Shown piece by piece: positions 24,306-36,283 of a stretch of 64,000 nucleotides of DNA. The DNA is from Gonocerus acuteangulatus (lineage: Eukaryota; Arthropoda; Insecta; Hemiptera; Coreidae): positions 43,458,709-43,522,708 of the forward strand of contig OX328125.1 in NCBI GenBank assembly GCA_946811695.1. Direction: 5' to 3'. A program made the translations under genes and the position numbers. Each line of letters starts with the position of its first letter. The first letter of the stretch is position 1. The notes below the pieces were generated by a model. The model did no database searches. It was not told where the DNA came from and saw only the letters and a list, made by a program, of their open reading frames with translations.

Positions 24306-24489
24306 TACTGTTTAAGACTTAAATCCTTTTCCCTCTCAGCAAATCTAACAGCGTTGCTAGCAGAAAGAAGCGAATTCAGAGGGTGTTTTGGGGGATAGTT
24401 GGTCTATTTGAAGAAATATGATCCAAACATATATTGGTGTGTATGCGCTTATATATATGTATATACAGATGTATGTTTACGTATGCATA

Positions 24490-24662
24490 AAAGTGCTGAG
24501 TGCTAAGGCGTATGCACTCTGTGCCTAAGGTCGTGGGTTCGATTCCCGCTAGAGGGGATGGTTTTTCTTTCGAAAAACGAAAAGGCATCAGCCCTATCCT
24601 GGCTAGAAAAGGGTGGTAACCCGTCCTGAAATTTGCTCTTAATAATAAATGGTCGTTATTTA
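24490..24662 (+). mobile_element. tRNA-derived SINE, family 1
   Basis: Box B GGTTCGATTCC is exact at 24536-24546. Upstream, gtgctgagtgctaaggcg is a worn box A region. The body aaaggcatcagccctatcct and aacccgtcctgaaat matches the copies at 42.0, 49.65 and 59.9 kb. The long spacing between the boxes suggests a tRNA with a variable arm (Leu or Ser type) as ancestor. Confidence 0.8.
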
Positions 24663-24869
24663 TTTAAATTTTAACGTCCATTATTATAAGCAAAGAATTT
24701 TTGGACGGGTTATCTACAGGTTACCACCCATTTCTAGCCAGGAAAGGTCTGATGCCTTTTCCTTTTTCTAAAGAACAGCCTCCACCCCATAGTGGGAATC
24801 GAACCTACGACCCTCGGCACGGAGTGTTAAGTGCTCAGGCCTTTACACTCACGGCCACCGAGCCTCCAA
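24663..24869 (-). mobile_element. tRNA-derived SINE, family 1 (tail-to-tail partner)
   Basis: Same family as 24490-24662 but inverted, with box B complement at 24795-24805 and head at the right edge (cggccaccgagcctcc). The two copies meet tail to tail in tttaaattttaacgtcc and form an inverted repeat with arms of about 170-200 bp. Confidence 0.85.
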
Positions 24870-25009
24870 ATTTAAATAAATAATTTTTTCATATGTCAAT
24901 TTGTTTACAATTGTTCACAGCTGTTAATTATGATTTTTAGTAACGAATTGCTCTTGTCGCGGTCTCACTAATGTAGGAAAAAAAAGTATTATATTTTATC
25001 GAAAGGAGA

Positions 25010-26990
<1,981 letters not shown>

Positions 26991-27582
26991 ACGTATAAAT
27001 AGAAACAATATTTTGTTTCAACGGCATCTTGGAATTCGAAGATGCCCTATGAATATCTAGATTACTGTACTGGTGTTGATTTCGTTCTTTAGAATTGTTT
27101 TTGGTATTCCCTATTTTCAGCAGTTTTTATCTATTTATTAATTTTTTTGTTTAAATTCATTGAACAAAATCATAGGAATTCGAAGGTGATGAGCTAGGAG
27201 GCGTAGGGTGGGGGCATTTACCCCGTCCCCAGGTAGCGGTGCCCAGTGTACCCTCGTCATCTGTAAGTCCCTTTCTAGAGTCATAAAGATAAGCCTCCAA
27301 ACAACTTTAGGAATGTAGGATTTCTAATTTTTGCCAGTATCAGAACAGCCGCTCTTTACATACCACAGTGGTACTGACGTACCGGTCTATACTAGTTGCA
27401 CTCCACACGGTGGTAGTACTTGGTGTATGCCACAGCGGATCGCTCATTATAACCTTATTTTATACGTATTAAATAGGTACCTAAAAAAATTTATTTGTGT
27501 ATAAGTGTAGCGTTATTGGGATTAGAATAAAACATTTTATTAACAGACATGAAATGGTTCGGAATCTTCGTATATTGTCCTT

Positions 27583-27640
27583 TTTTTTTTTTTTTATTTC
27601 TTTTATGGTGCATCGAAAATGAGCCATTAGCACCATTTTT
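27583..27640 (-). mobile_element. Short retroelement 3' end (stem-loop plus A tail)
   Basis: The minus strand gives GGTGCTAATGGC...TGCACC followed by an A-rich tail. This is the same end structure as the I-type LINE and 5S SINE. No more of the source element is visible. Confidence 0.55.
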
Positions 27641-27769
27641 TCCTTATGAGCTTATATAATACTTAGATTTAGCTAACGACAATATTTTACACCGCAATTA
27701 AAGCGACTTGCTCTCCTTACAAATATAATATTTATATTATAATATAAACATAATACATAAATTTGTCTG

Positions 27770-28377
27770 AAAAAAAAGTCCAACCCGCAGGAACTGCATC
27801 ATCTTAGCGCAGTTCCTTTCTTATCTCGAGTGCAATTAGTGAAGGAATATAGCAGCTATCGGTAGGTATTAGCACCATTTTCCCCCCTTAATATCTTCAA
27901 AACAGTGGGAAGTACGATGTAACCATTCAAAAGCTTACTAAATTCTCTACAAAAAAGATTCTGAAGCAAATTTCGATGGGGCAATATCAGTCGGAGAAGT
28001 AAGTGCTTAAAATTACGAAAGTGTTATTTTTGTTATTTTAAACGGGTTTTTGTCACTGTTTACCTCACTTTTGTTTTTTAAGTTTATTTAACGGTGGAAT
28101 GAGTATTTCATTAAAGCTGAGAAAATAAGAATCATATTGGTAATAGATTTTTCCTAGAGAGAGCGTCGCGATGACGGGAGAGTCCCATCCGCTTAGAAAA
28201 CTGTCAGTTTCCATATGTGGCGCTTTTAGCTTCCTTCTTTTTGAGATATTATTTTATATTTTTAACGAAAGATCAAAACCTACCGATAGCTGCTACTATT
28301 CCTTTACTAATCGCACTTCGGATAAGAACGGAACCGCGCTAAGATGATGCAGTTCCTGCGAATCGGACTTTTTTTTT
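27770..28377. mobile_element. Non-autonomous element with 98-bp inverted ends
   Basis: The left end (27770-27866) and the reverse complement of the right end (28280-28377) match at roughly 89 percent. They share gcaggaactgcatcatctta and agcagctatcggtag. The interior carries sequence of the 25-kb repeat (agaaagcttactaaattc-like words at 27940) and no gene. No clear TSD was found. The end sequence resembles the right end of repeats A-C (cctgcg..acggactttt) and the left part of the inverted copy at 37972. Confidence 0.75.
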
Positions 28378-30141
28378 GTTTTTACTCCTTCAACTTGCCC
28401 AAAATGTTTGCAGATTTGAATTCGTGAGTGAAAATTTTAAATTTATCTACCATTATTAAGAATCGGTGACTAAAACTCTAGGTCCAATTGAGAGCTTTTA
28501 AATTTAGTCATAAGCCGATTCCCTCCCTAAAGGTAGCCAAAAAAGATAAAAATCTTTGCCCAAACAAGATGATAACCTCATGAAAGAGACTAATGCATCT
28601 TTGATGTAAATAAAGATGTCCTTCTTATCATTTATCAGGGAATTTCCTTCAATCCCTTTTCCCTGATTCCATCTGGCTTAGGGTTCTTTATTCCTGATCC
28701 ATTATTCTCCATGTTATGTGATTTTCTACACACGGCATTCAGATTTTATCAACAATTATTTTGTTGATTTTATATATTATTAAGTAATTTTATTTAAAAA
28801 AAAAAACATCTTTTAGGCATAAATTAAGACGATAAATAAAAAGAAAATCCTATCCTGAGAAAAATGATTCATGTCATGAAAATCAATGTCTGTCCCACTG
28901 TTTTTTTGTAAACTAACACCATTCAACGAACAACTTCTACAATAAAAATATGTAAACAGATTCTTTGCTCAAATTTAGCAAACTATGGAAATAAGCGGAA
29001 AGCCGAATCTTCACTAAAAAAAGAAAAAATAAATTAAAATGAATTTTAAACATAATAAGCCTTCATTCAGGCTCCTTACGGAGACGTTTAGTGATGTATA
29101 ATGTTTATTGCAACATTGTTTTATATCATTCCTCCCCGTATTTATTAGAAAATCAAAAAGTTACGTGAGCATATTTCATCTGGAATATAAAAATAATTTT
29201 CAACATATGGCACATTATTGATCAGCTGGATTCGTTCAGTCAATGATCGGACTAGACGTGGCCCTACTATTGGATGGTTCTCCTCCTCATGTTGAGGGTG
29301 AAGTTATTGTATTTAAAACATATTCCCCTTAAGAGGCAGTAAATGGTGCAAAACATGAAGGAAAAAATAAAATTTAATAAAATAAAATGTGGGAATGCCT
29401 AGCTCTCCTCCGGCCACGCCCCTTCTGGTTCTTTTATTTGTGGGTGGACTATAGTGGACTCATGTTTCTTGTAAAAACTGTGTATTATACCTACCTTCTT
29501 TCATCAGTTCTCAATCGTATAGAGTTAATTTCGTTATAGCAAATAGTGATAATGGTCACTTTGACCACATTCTTAATCTTGTCTTTAGTGAACTCTACTT
29601 ATAATAAACCGATTTTACTTATTTTTACAAGAACATCCAAATCCTATAGCCCAATCCTTTTCGAGCACCAATCAGCCTTCCTCTCCACCAAGACGTCTTC
29701 ACAGGAAGTGGACCCCTGATCTACTAAGGCAGTGAAGTGTCGTGGAGTGGTAAAAAAAAAAAAAAAATACTGTAATTATAATACTTGAGAGTGATATCGA
29801 TGAATATTTTCTCTCTTCCCGATATCACTACCCTGCTAGTCACAGGGTGTGGTTATATGGCGTAAGGTTAACTCTAGGTCTTCCTAGAATCCTTCTAAAC
29901 AAGGTAGATATTTGGCTGACAACTAGGGACACCTGAGGCGTAGGCAAGCAACTAAGATCAGATTGCAAAATACAATTTATTGTAGACACTAATATTCTGT
30001 AAATATAATACATATATTAAAAAAAATTACACTACATCTTTCTTATTAGTTTTTCCCTTTAAAAGACGGAGTTTCGTCACTAAAAACAACAAAAATAACA
30101 GCCATTTGGCGTAAGTGATTACTGTGGTTCCTTATTACTTC
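28378..30141. other. Unassigned sequence
   Basis: No gene recognised. Near 29254-29365 lies a decayed relative of the foldback at 151-456 (agacgtggccctac). At 29790-29829 there is a perfect 10-bp hairpin (agtgatatcg / cgatatcact). Confidence 0.4.
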
Positions 30142-30160
30142 CATCGGACTATTTTTTTTT

Positions 30161-30583
30161 TATTTTTTTTTTTTTAATTATAGGTGCTTCTACTGCCAAG
30201 GTCATTAGCACCAGTCAATATTACTACACTATTGTCGGTCCTTATTCAACTACTATTATAGAACTATTTACAATCGACTATTTACTAATGGATACTAACT
30301 ATTTACAAAGGATCTTCTTTTTTAACAAATATCAGAAGAACCGTTTAACCTAAGACTATAAAACTAAACCTAAATAAATAAGATATTTACACATTTACAC
30401 AAAACTGACTGATACTCACTCATACAATAAATACATTCACGCGCAGCACACACGCACACATTCCATAATTACTTATATACTCTATCACAATAACACCAAT
30501 AAATACATGCATACATAACATATATTCATACTCAATAAATATTTCTACTTTCTAGTTAATCTCACGCAATAAATAAAGTGGAA
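30161..30583 (-). promoter_or_regulatory. LINE 3' UTR with terminal stem-loop
   Basis: The 3' UTR of about 420 nt ends in a 30-nt stem-loop at 30212-30183 (GGTGCT ... AGCACC, 6-bp stem). TATAATT and the A-rich tail follow. The same stem-loop occurs at 38104-38075 (minus) and 58531-58560 (plus). A variant form ends the 5S SINEs. It is probably the structure that ORF2 protein recognises to start reverse transcription, by analogy with stringent-type LINEs. Confidence 0.6.
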
Positions 30584-33500
30584 CTATATCAGATCATAAA
30601 TTTTGATATCCTTCAAAAACTCTATCAGTCTCCTCACAGACGGCTCATTTCTACATAACAAATCACTAAGGTTACTGGCTAACTGGTGACGTTGCCTGGC
30701 TTCCACCAGCGAAGTGCAGTCCACCATGATGTGTTTTACATCAAGGAGGTCCCCACATCGCGAGCATTGAGGCCTTCGTCGTCCAACCAGGTGGTAACCA
30801 TGTGTGAGACGTGTATGGCCGATTCTCAATCGGGTTATGACCACGTCATCTCGCCTCTTAGGAATGCTCATTGGTTTCAAGGTTGTTACTCGGTTATCCA
30901 CGTTCTTAAGGAACACTGATTTATTGTCGTATTCAGATTGCCATTTTTCCTGTACTAGATGTTTCAGATATTGTTTCAGATCTCTGATGTGCAGAGGGGA
31001 AGCAAGGTCTGGCGTTGCTGAGGCTGCCTGCCTCGCCAACTCATCCGCTCTGATATTTCCGTCAATACCCGCATGCCCTGGTATCCAGAGGAACGATACT
31101 ATCGTTCCTCTGGATCGTGCGTTACTTACTAGGACGATGATTTCCAATAACAGAGGGTCACGAGTAAATTTATTTGTGAGTGCGACGAGAGAACTATGAG
31201 AATCTGTGCAAACTAGTATTTTTGAGTCAGAATTTCGGTAATGTTCTAGTGCTATTTTGATCGCCATGAGTTCGGCGTGGAATACGCTTGTATTTGGGTT
31301 CAAGGGAACCGAGTGTTGTCTTTCATTGCCTATGAATATACCACACCCGGCTCCGTTGCACATCTTTGAGCCATCTGTGAAGATCACTAAATGATCGGTG
31401 TATCCTTGAATAGTTTCAAGGAATAGAGTTTTGTAAACAAGAGTAGACGTTACATTTTTACCACATCGAGCTAAAGAAAGGTCTATAAAAGGATCTGGGA
31501 TAATCCATGGTCTTATATTTGGATGTTGGATAGCTATAATTTTATCCCAAGAGCCGTCATACAAACGCTTAGTTTCATCTGCTCTCACAACCAGTGGTTT
31601 CGTTATCGTCCGTCTAGGACTAAATATGTCTAATATAGTTTCACTCTCTACAATATCGTGCAAAAAGTGATGTATTTTTGAGCGCAGCGATGTTGCGTAA
31701 GTCAAAGCTAGTAAATTCCTCCTATGTTCTGGAGGAAGATGTCCGGACTCCACATAAATGGAGTCTAATGGACTTGTTCTAAAGGCACCAATTGCTACTC
31801 GAAGTCCCGCATTGTAAAGCCTATCCAGCTGGCGGAGCCATGACTTACGTGCAGATCCGTAAATTGCACATGCATAATCAACTCTGGACCTAATAAGTGC
31901 ATCAAAGATCTGTAATAATACCGATTTCTCCGCTCCCCACTTCAACCTAGACAGAGTTTTTAAAATTCGAAGAGATGCTTCACATTTCTGTACAACATGT
32001 TTGATATGGCTTTTCCATCTTAGTTGTTTATCCATTACCATCCCAAGAAACTTATGCTCATCCTTGAAGACAACTTCAGAATCACCCATAAAAAGTGTAG
32101 GGTGGTTGTGAGGTTTCCGAAGTCTACAAAAATGAACGCCTACTGTCTTTTGGGGGGACAGTGTCAAACCTCGTCTCATTGCAGTTTCATTAACTGAATT
32201 GATCGCCTCTTGCAAACTTTGTGATTCGGAATCTCCAGCAGGGTGAGAAAGGAACAGAGCGAGGTCGTCCGCGTAAAGCGACCGCCCTACCTCTCCCCCC
32301 AAGCCGTCAGCAATACCGTTAATTGCAATTAAAAATAATGTCACACTCAAGACAGATCCCTGTGGGACTCCGTTCTCCTGCACACGCGGGGTAGACAGGG
32401 CGCCACCTACTCTGACTTTAAAGGTTCTTCCTTCAAGAAAGCTCTTGAGGAAGAGGGGCATCCTACCTCTGAATCCCCACCCGTGCAGTCGACGGAGAAT
32501 GTCATGTCTCCACACTCTGTCGTATGCTTGTTTGATATCAAAGAATATTGCAGTGACATGTTGGCGTGATGAGAAAGCATTTTGTACTGTGTGCTCCAAT
32601 AGCATTAGCTGGTCCTGGGTGGTGTATCCTTGTCTAAAGCCGGCTTGATAAGTGGATATAAGGTTATTCATCTCCAATTCGTGAACCAGGCGGTAATTCA
32701 CCATAGCCTCCAGGAGCTTCCCCATACAGCATAGCAGTGATATAGGTCTGTAGCTACCTGGACACTTTGGATCTTTACCGGGTTTTATCACCGGAATGAT
32801 GATTGCCTCTTTCCATGCCTTGGGGTACTTTGCACTGGTCCAGAGTTGATTAAATAACTCAAGCAGTTTTATTTTCGCTATATCAGGGAGGTTAAGGAGC
32901 ATTTCATATTGCACCCCATCACATCCAGGAGATGACCTCCTGGATGCTGCATGGAGCGCCCTTTGGAGCTCCTCAATTTTAAACGGGGCATTGTACTCCA
33001 GCGAAACGTCATCAATCGTTCCGAAGTCTAGACGAACTGATTCTTCTTCCGCTTTTATTTCCAAAAAATCGTGCGAGTAGTTGGAAGAACCAAATGAGGA
33101 CCTGAAATAGTCAGCAAAAATCGTTGCAACCATTTGCGGCTCATTGGTATGCACCCCGTTATTTAGGAGAAAAGGTACTTGACTCTTAAAATACCTACCT
33201 CCTATCGCTCTTATTTTACTCCAGACTTCGGAAGGAGATGCATTCCGCGTTATAGATGATACATAAGAGGCCCAGGAGTCTCTCTTCTTTTGAATTTTTA
33301 CCCTCCTCTCTAGTGCTCGTGCTTTCTTAAAAGAAATGAGGTTTGCTTGGGTAGGGTGCCGTCTAAAGCGGTTAAATGCTTTCTTTTTAGCCCTGTTAAC
33401 CTCCCTGCATTCCTCATCCCACCAAGGGACCGGCGGTCTCCTTGACTGGGACGAGGTAACTGGTATTGAATGTCGTGCCGCGTTATTTATTGATTCCGTT

Positions 33501-34288
33501 ATTTTATCGAGTAGATGTCCTGGCGACTCAGCTAAGTCCGGTAAGCAGAGTAATTTTTGGTATTTATCCCAGTCGGCCAGCTTAACGTTCCATTTTACGG
33601 TTTTCCTATGCTCACTGTATCTACCAGCATGTGTAATTAATATCGGGAAGTGATCGGACCGGTGAAGGTCCCCGAGCACACTCCACTGAAGATATGTTGT
33701 GATAATTGGACTTGCTACTGAAAGATCGATTGCATCCAGTTTTCCTGATGATTCCGTGAAGTGAGTGGGTGAACCATCATTTATAATCACAAGGTCCATC
33801 TCCTCTAGTAAGCTATATAGTAAGCGTCCATAGGAGGTGGACCCTTGTGATCCCCAGGAAATATGGTGAGTATTGAAATCCCCGAGCAATATTATTGGCG
33901 GAGGTAATTGAGTTATAAGATCCTTTATTTCATTTACATTATATCCTCTTCCGTCTGGAAGATACAGTGAGCAGATAGTAGCTGCGATAGGAGCCTCCAG
34001 TCGCACAGCGACAGCTTGTAATGATGTCATTAGGTTAATCGGCTGTGCTCCCAGATTCTCCATAGTATACAGGGCAACACCCCCATGGCTTCGGCCACCT
34101 GGCAATGTTCTTGGCTCTTTGTGTACACATTTATAACCACTCAACTGCCGGGCCGCTCCATCAGGAAACTTGGTTTCCTGAAGAGCCACCACTAGCGGGT
34201 TGAGAGTTCGCAAAAGAAAGCGGAGCTCGTCACTATGCTCGGAAAAACCGCGTATATTCCACTGAAGGAATCTATTAAGCTGGGACAT
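30584..34288 (-). CDS. I-type LINE ORF2: endonuclease / reverse transcriptase / RNase H
   Basis: 1234 codons from an ATG 15 nt after the ORF1 stop. The endonuclease covers residues 1-220: WNIRG at 10-14, QET at 37-39, GDFNTHH at 136-142, SDH at 211-213. RT covers about 480-760: FFDIKQAYD at 582-590, VPQGSVLS at 641-648, YADD at 672-675. RNase H covers about 965-1095, with the catalytic set D972 (TDGSK), E1006, D1029 and D1082. A zinc finger CX2CX7HX4C is at 1175-1191, preceded by TRLRIGHTRLTHGY. The protein is expected to nick target DNA and prime cDNA synthesis on element RNA in the nucleus. The close spacing to ORF1 suggests translation by reinitiation. No frameshift or stop is present. Two short blocks in this protein match decayed LINE fragments at 24.0 and 40-41 kb. 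Confidence 0.97.
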   Translation of the reverse strand: MSQLNRFLQWNIRGFSEHSDELRFLLRTLNPLVVALQETKFPDGAARQLSGYKCVHKEPRTLPGGRSHGGVALYTMENLGAQPINLMTSLQAVAVRLEAPIAATICSLYLPDGRGYNVNEIKDLITQLPPPIILLGDFNTHHISWGSQGSTSYGRLLYSLLEEMDLVIINDGSPTHFTESSGKLDAIDLSVASPIITTYLQWSVLGDLHRSDHFPILITHAGRYSEHRKTVKWNVKLADWDKYQKLLCLPDLAESPGHLLDKITESINNAARHSIPVTSSQSRRPPVPWWDEECREVNRAKKKAFNRFRRHPTQANLISFKKARALERRVKIQKKRDSWASYVSSITRNASPSEVWSKIRAIGGRYFKSQVPFLLNNGVHTNEPQMVATIFADYFRSSFGSSNYSHDFLEIKAEEESVRLDFGTIDDVSLEYNAPFKIEELQRALHAASRRSSPGCDGVQYEMLLNLPDIAKIKLLELFNQLWTSAKYPKAWKEAIIIPVIKPGKDPKCPGSYRPISLLCCMGKLLEAMVNYRLVHELEMNNLISTYQAGFRQGYTTQDQLMLLEHTVQNAFSSRQHVTAIFFDIKQAYDRVWRHDILRRLHGWGFRGRMPLFLKSFLEGRTFKVRVGGALSTPRVQENGVPQGSVLSVTLFLIAINGIADGLGGEVGRSLYADDLALFLSHPAGDSESQSLQEAINSVNETAMRRGLTLSPQKTVGVHFCRLRKPHNHPTLFMGDSEVVFKDEHKFLGMVMDKQLRWKSHIKHVVQKCEASLRILKTLSRLKWGAEKSVLLQIFDALIRSRVDYACAIYGSARKSWLRQLDRLYNAGLRVAIGAFRTSPLDSIYVESGHLPPEHRRNLLALTYATSLRSKIHHFLHDIVESETILDIFSPRRTITKPLVVRADETKRLYDGSWDKIIAIQHPNIRPWIIPDPFIDLSLARCGKNVTSTLVYKTLFLETIQGYTDHLVIFTDGSKMCNGAGCGIFIGNERQHSVPLNPNTSVFHAELMAIKIALEHYRNSDSKILVCTDSHSSLVALTNKFTRDPLLLEIIVLVSNARSRGTIVSFLWIPGHAGIDGNIRADELARQAASATPDLASPLHIRDLKQYLKHLVQEKWQSEYDNKSVFLKNVDNRVTTLKPMSIPKRRDDVVITRLRIGHTRLTHGYHLVGRRRPQCSRCGDLLDVKHIMVDCTSLVEARQRHQLASNLSDLLCRNEPSVRRLIEFLKDIKIYDLI

Positions 34289-34303
34289 TTAGATAATAAT
34301 AAA

Positions 34304-35770
34304 TTATTTTTGCTCTGACTCGGTAAGAGGTTTCCTAGTGTTACGCTTTTTCTCTTTATCTACAGGTTTCCTTCGCCTGTCTTTTACTAAGCGGAATGGC
34401 CCACCACCATCGTCCTTCACCCCTTCGAGGCTTCCCGCCTCCATGAATGAAGAAGGAGGTAGTGGGGAGGTCTTAACTATAGGGGAAATATCTTTTCCCG
34501 ATTCTTTATTCACATCCATTGAGGTGGATGTAATCGTAGAAGGGGAAGGGATAGGGGTAGATTCTGGGATAGGAAGGGATGGACGGGGCATAGGGGGAGG
34601 AAGTGGATTTGATCCAGATGTTTCAGTTATAGGGTTCATGGGGGAAGTAGGTTCGTTCACTGTTGGAGTTTTCATACTTGTTTCAATTGCTCCTTTCGTT
34701 TTAGTCGCATTTTGTACTGCACTGGAGTATGAACCTCTCCAGGCATAAGATGTACTTTTCGCAAGTACTCTGGCTTCTCTAAATGTCAATGTTTTAATTT
34801 CGGCACGCATTTTCTGGATTTCCTTCTCTATTTGATATTCTTGACATTCCTTAGAACGGGCGTTGTGAGGGCCATTACAGTTCGGGCATTTAGCGGGAGA
34901 TGGGCAAGGATCCGGATTATGAGTAAGATTCCCACAAATACAAATCTCTCGCTCGGACTTGCACCTCACCGCCGAATGGCCAAACTTTTGGCACCTAAAA
35001 CACCTCAGAGGAGCTGGAATATAAGGTCGGACTTTTAATTTGTAAAACGCGGCATTTATGCTTGTCGGGATCTCTGGTCGGTCGAATGTTAACATGACAC
35101 TCCCAGTAAATTTCAGGATTTCATCGTTGCCATTCGTTGACCTTTCCTTGCGGAAAAATCTGCGTACGGCAACGACACCCTGATCCCTTAAACCTTCTAA
35201 AATTTCTTCGTCTTTAGAGTGCTCAAAATCAAAACAGGTAATCATACCCCGGGAAGTATTCAAAGTTTTGTGCAATTCTGCTTTAACTCCAAATACTCCC
35301 AGAGTTTTAATCGTTAATATTTTTTCTGATTGAGCCTGCGTCGCTGCTTCTATCAGTAACGAACCATTAGCCATTTTACTGATTCCGGCTACATTTCCCA
35401 GTTCTTGCAGTATAATTTTATTAAGCAAGAATGGAGACACCTTGGTGAAGGTTTGGTCATCCTGTCTGCTTATAATAATGTACTTCGCAAATTTGTGAGC
35501 TATCGTGCCAGGTTCTTCTAGGAGTCTTCTCTTTCCTCTTTTCACCTTCTTTTTCTCAGGAGACCTTGACGGCGTACTATACGGAGCCAAAGTATACCGA
35601 GAACTCAGGTTTTCTTGTTTCAACTCCTGGTTCGGGCAAGTTATGTTTTGATCCGCACCAGTTTTATAAACACAACTACCAGTAGCTTCCACGAGGGATG
35701 CTGACGGTATGATATCGTGAGACGTTGGGGGTTCCTTGCTCATGCGTGTGTCGTCCAGAGGGTCCTGCAT
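34304..35770 (-). CDS. I-type LINE ORF1: gag-like nucleic-acid-binding protein
   Basis: The open frame runs from 35797. The first ATG in it is at 35770, which I take as the start (488 residues); an ATG at 35743 is also possible. The N-terminal 70 residues are low-complexity and polar, followed by a basic stretch (KKKVKRGKRR) that could act as a nuclear localisation signal. A folded region of about 160 residues (FTKVSPFLLNKII ... VMLTFDRPEIP) resembles the domain found next to zinc knuckles in insect LINE ORF1 proteins. Three knuckles follow: CFRCQKFGHSAVRC, CICGNLTHNPDPC, then CPNCNGPHNARSKEC. The C-terminal 120 residues are rich in Pro, Ser and Thr. It probably coats element RNA into a particle with ORF2 protein. 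Confidence 0.93.
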   Translation of the reverse strand: MQDPLDDTRMSKEPPTSHDIIPSASLVEATGSCVYKTGADQNITCPNQELKQENLSSRYTLAPYSTPSRSPEKKKVKRGKRRLLEEPGTIAHKFAKYIIISRQDDQTFTKVSPFLLNKIILQELGNVAGISKMANGSLLIEAATQAQSEKILTIKTLGVFGVKAELHKTLNTSRGMITCFDFEHSKDEEILEGLRDQGVVAVRRFFRKERSTNGNDEILKFTGSVMLTFDRPEIPTSINAAFYKLKVRPYIPAPLRCFRCQKFGHSAVRCKSEREICICGNLTHNPDPCPSPAKCPNCNGPHNARSKECQEYQIEKEIQKMRAEIKTLTFREARVLAKSTSYAWRGSYSSAVQNATKTKGAIETSMKTPTVNEPTSPMNPITETSGSNPLPPPMPRPSLPIPESTPIPSPSTITSTSMDVNKESGKDISPIVKTSPLPPSSFMEAGSLEGVKDDGGGPFRLVKDRRRKPVDKEKKRNTRKPLTESEQK

Positions 35771-36197
35771 TCCCTCTGGATTATCCGTTAGGGGCAATCC
35801 GGCTGTGTTCCTTATTGAGCTTGTAGGTACGATTGTTTAGGTGACTCAGACCCCTAATCCTCGCCACCGAGTCTGCTGGTGGGGCTGCCACCTAGGCCGG
35901 CAGACCGGCACAGTTCCTCCCGAAGGAGAGGATCCGCTCAGCAGGGGAGGTGTCCCTGCCTCATCGCGGATCCCCGCCTCTGCTGTCCGCCGTCCTTATG
36001 GGTTCACCATAAGTACGTTGCCCAGGGGGTACCACGGGGAGATCAGCAGTAGGCGTTGACGGGAATCAGGTATACTAGGAGATGCTAAGCAGTGGAATAG
36101 GGCACTATAGCTTAGCAGAGCTCCTATAAGAAGTCGGACGGCTCCCGTATCCGCACGTCCGCTCCAGCAACCCTTTAGCCCGCCCATTTACCCCCCA
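35771..36197 (-). promoter_or_regulatory. LINE 5' UTR, probable internal promoter
   Basis: 427 nt, GC-rich relative to the surroundings and unlike the flanks. On the minus strand the element begins tggggggtaaatgggcg. GGACGTG occurs 38-44 nt from the inferred 5' end and matches the downstream promoter element reported for insect LINEs (RGWCGTG), although the usual position is near +28. Either the transcription start lies inside the element or the match is chance. Confidence 0.4.
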
Positions 36198-36205
36198 CAT
36201 CGGAC

Positions 36206-36207
<2 letters not shown>

Positions 36208-36254
<47 letters not shown>
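36208..36254. repeat. 47-nt T run beside LINE
   Basis: An uninterrupted T tract next to the right copy of the LINE TSD. The LINE endonuclease appears to have cut at the start of a T tract. The exact length may be an assembly estimate. Confidence 0.85.
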
Positions 36255-36256
<2 letters not shown>

Positions 36257-36283
36257 TATTATTTTGACAATGTATCTTTCTAA

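Larger units (their letters stand above)
30161..36197 (-). mobile_element. Full-length I-type LINE, apparently intact
   Basis: A 6037-bp non-LTR retrotransposon. The order on the minus strand is: 5' UTR (36197-35771), ORF1 (35770-34304), a 15-nt spacer, ORF2 (34288-30584), 3' UTR, terminal stem-loop (30212-30183) and an A-rich tail. Flanking repeats of catcggacta plus a T run at 30142-30160 and 36198-36216 form a TSD of about 19 bp; its inner limit is blurred by the T/A run. Both ORFs are open from end to end and all catalytic residues I looked for are present. Its GC content is clearly higher than the surroundings. The domain order (zinc-knuckle ORF1, then endonuclease, RT, RNase H) fits the I group, including Nimb-like elements. 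The exact clade needs a phylogeny. Confidence 0.95.

Noticed and set aside
30686..35038. Plus-strand open frames across the I-type LINE, including a 136-codon one
   Set aside because: Antisense shadows of ORF1 and ORF2.
30161..36197. Endogenous virus or LTR retrotransposon
   Set aside because: No long terminal repeats, protease or integrase. The endonuclease-RT-RNase H order and A tail are those of a LINE.
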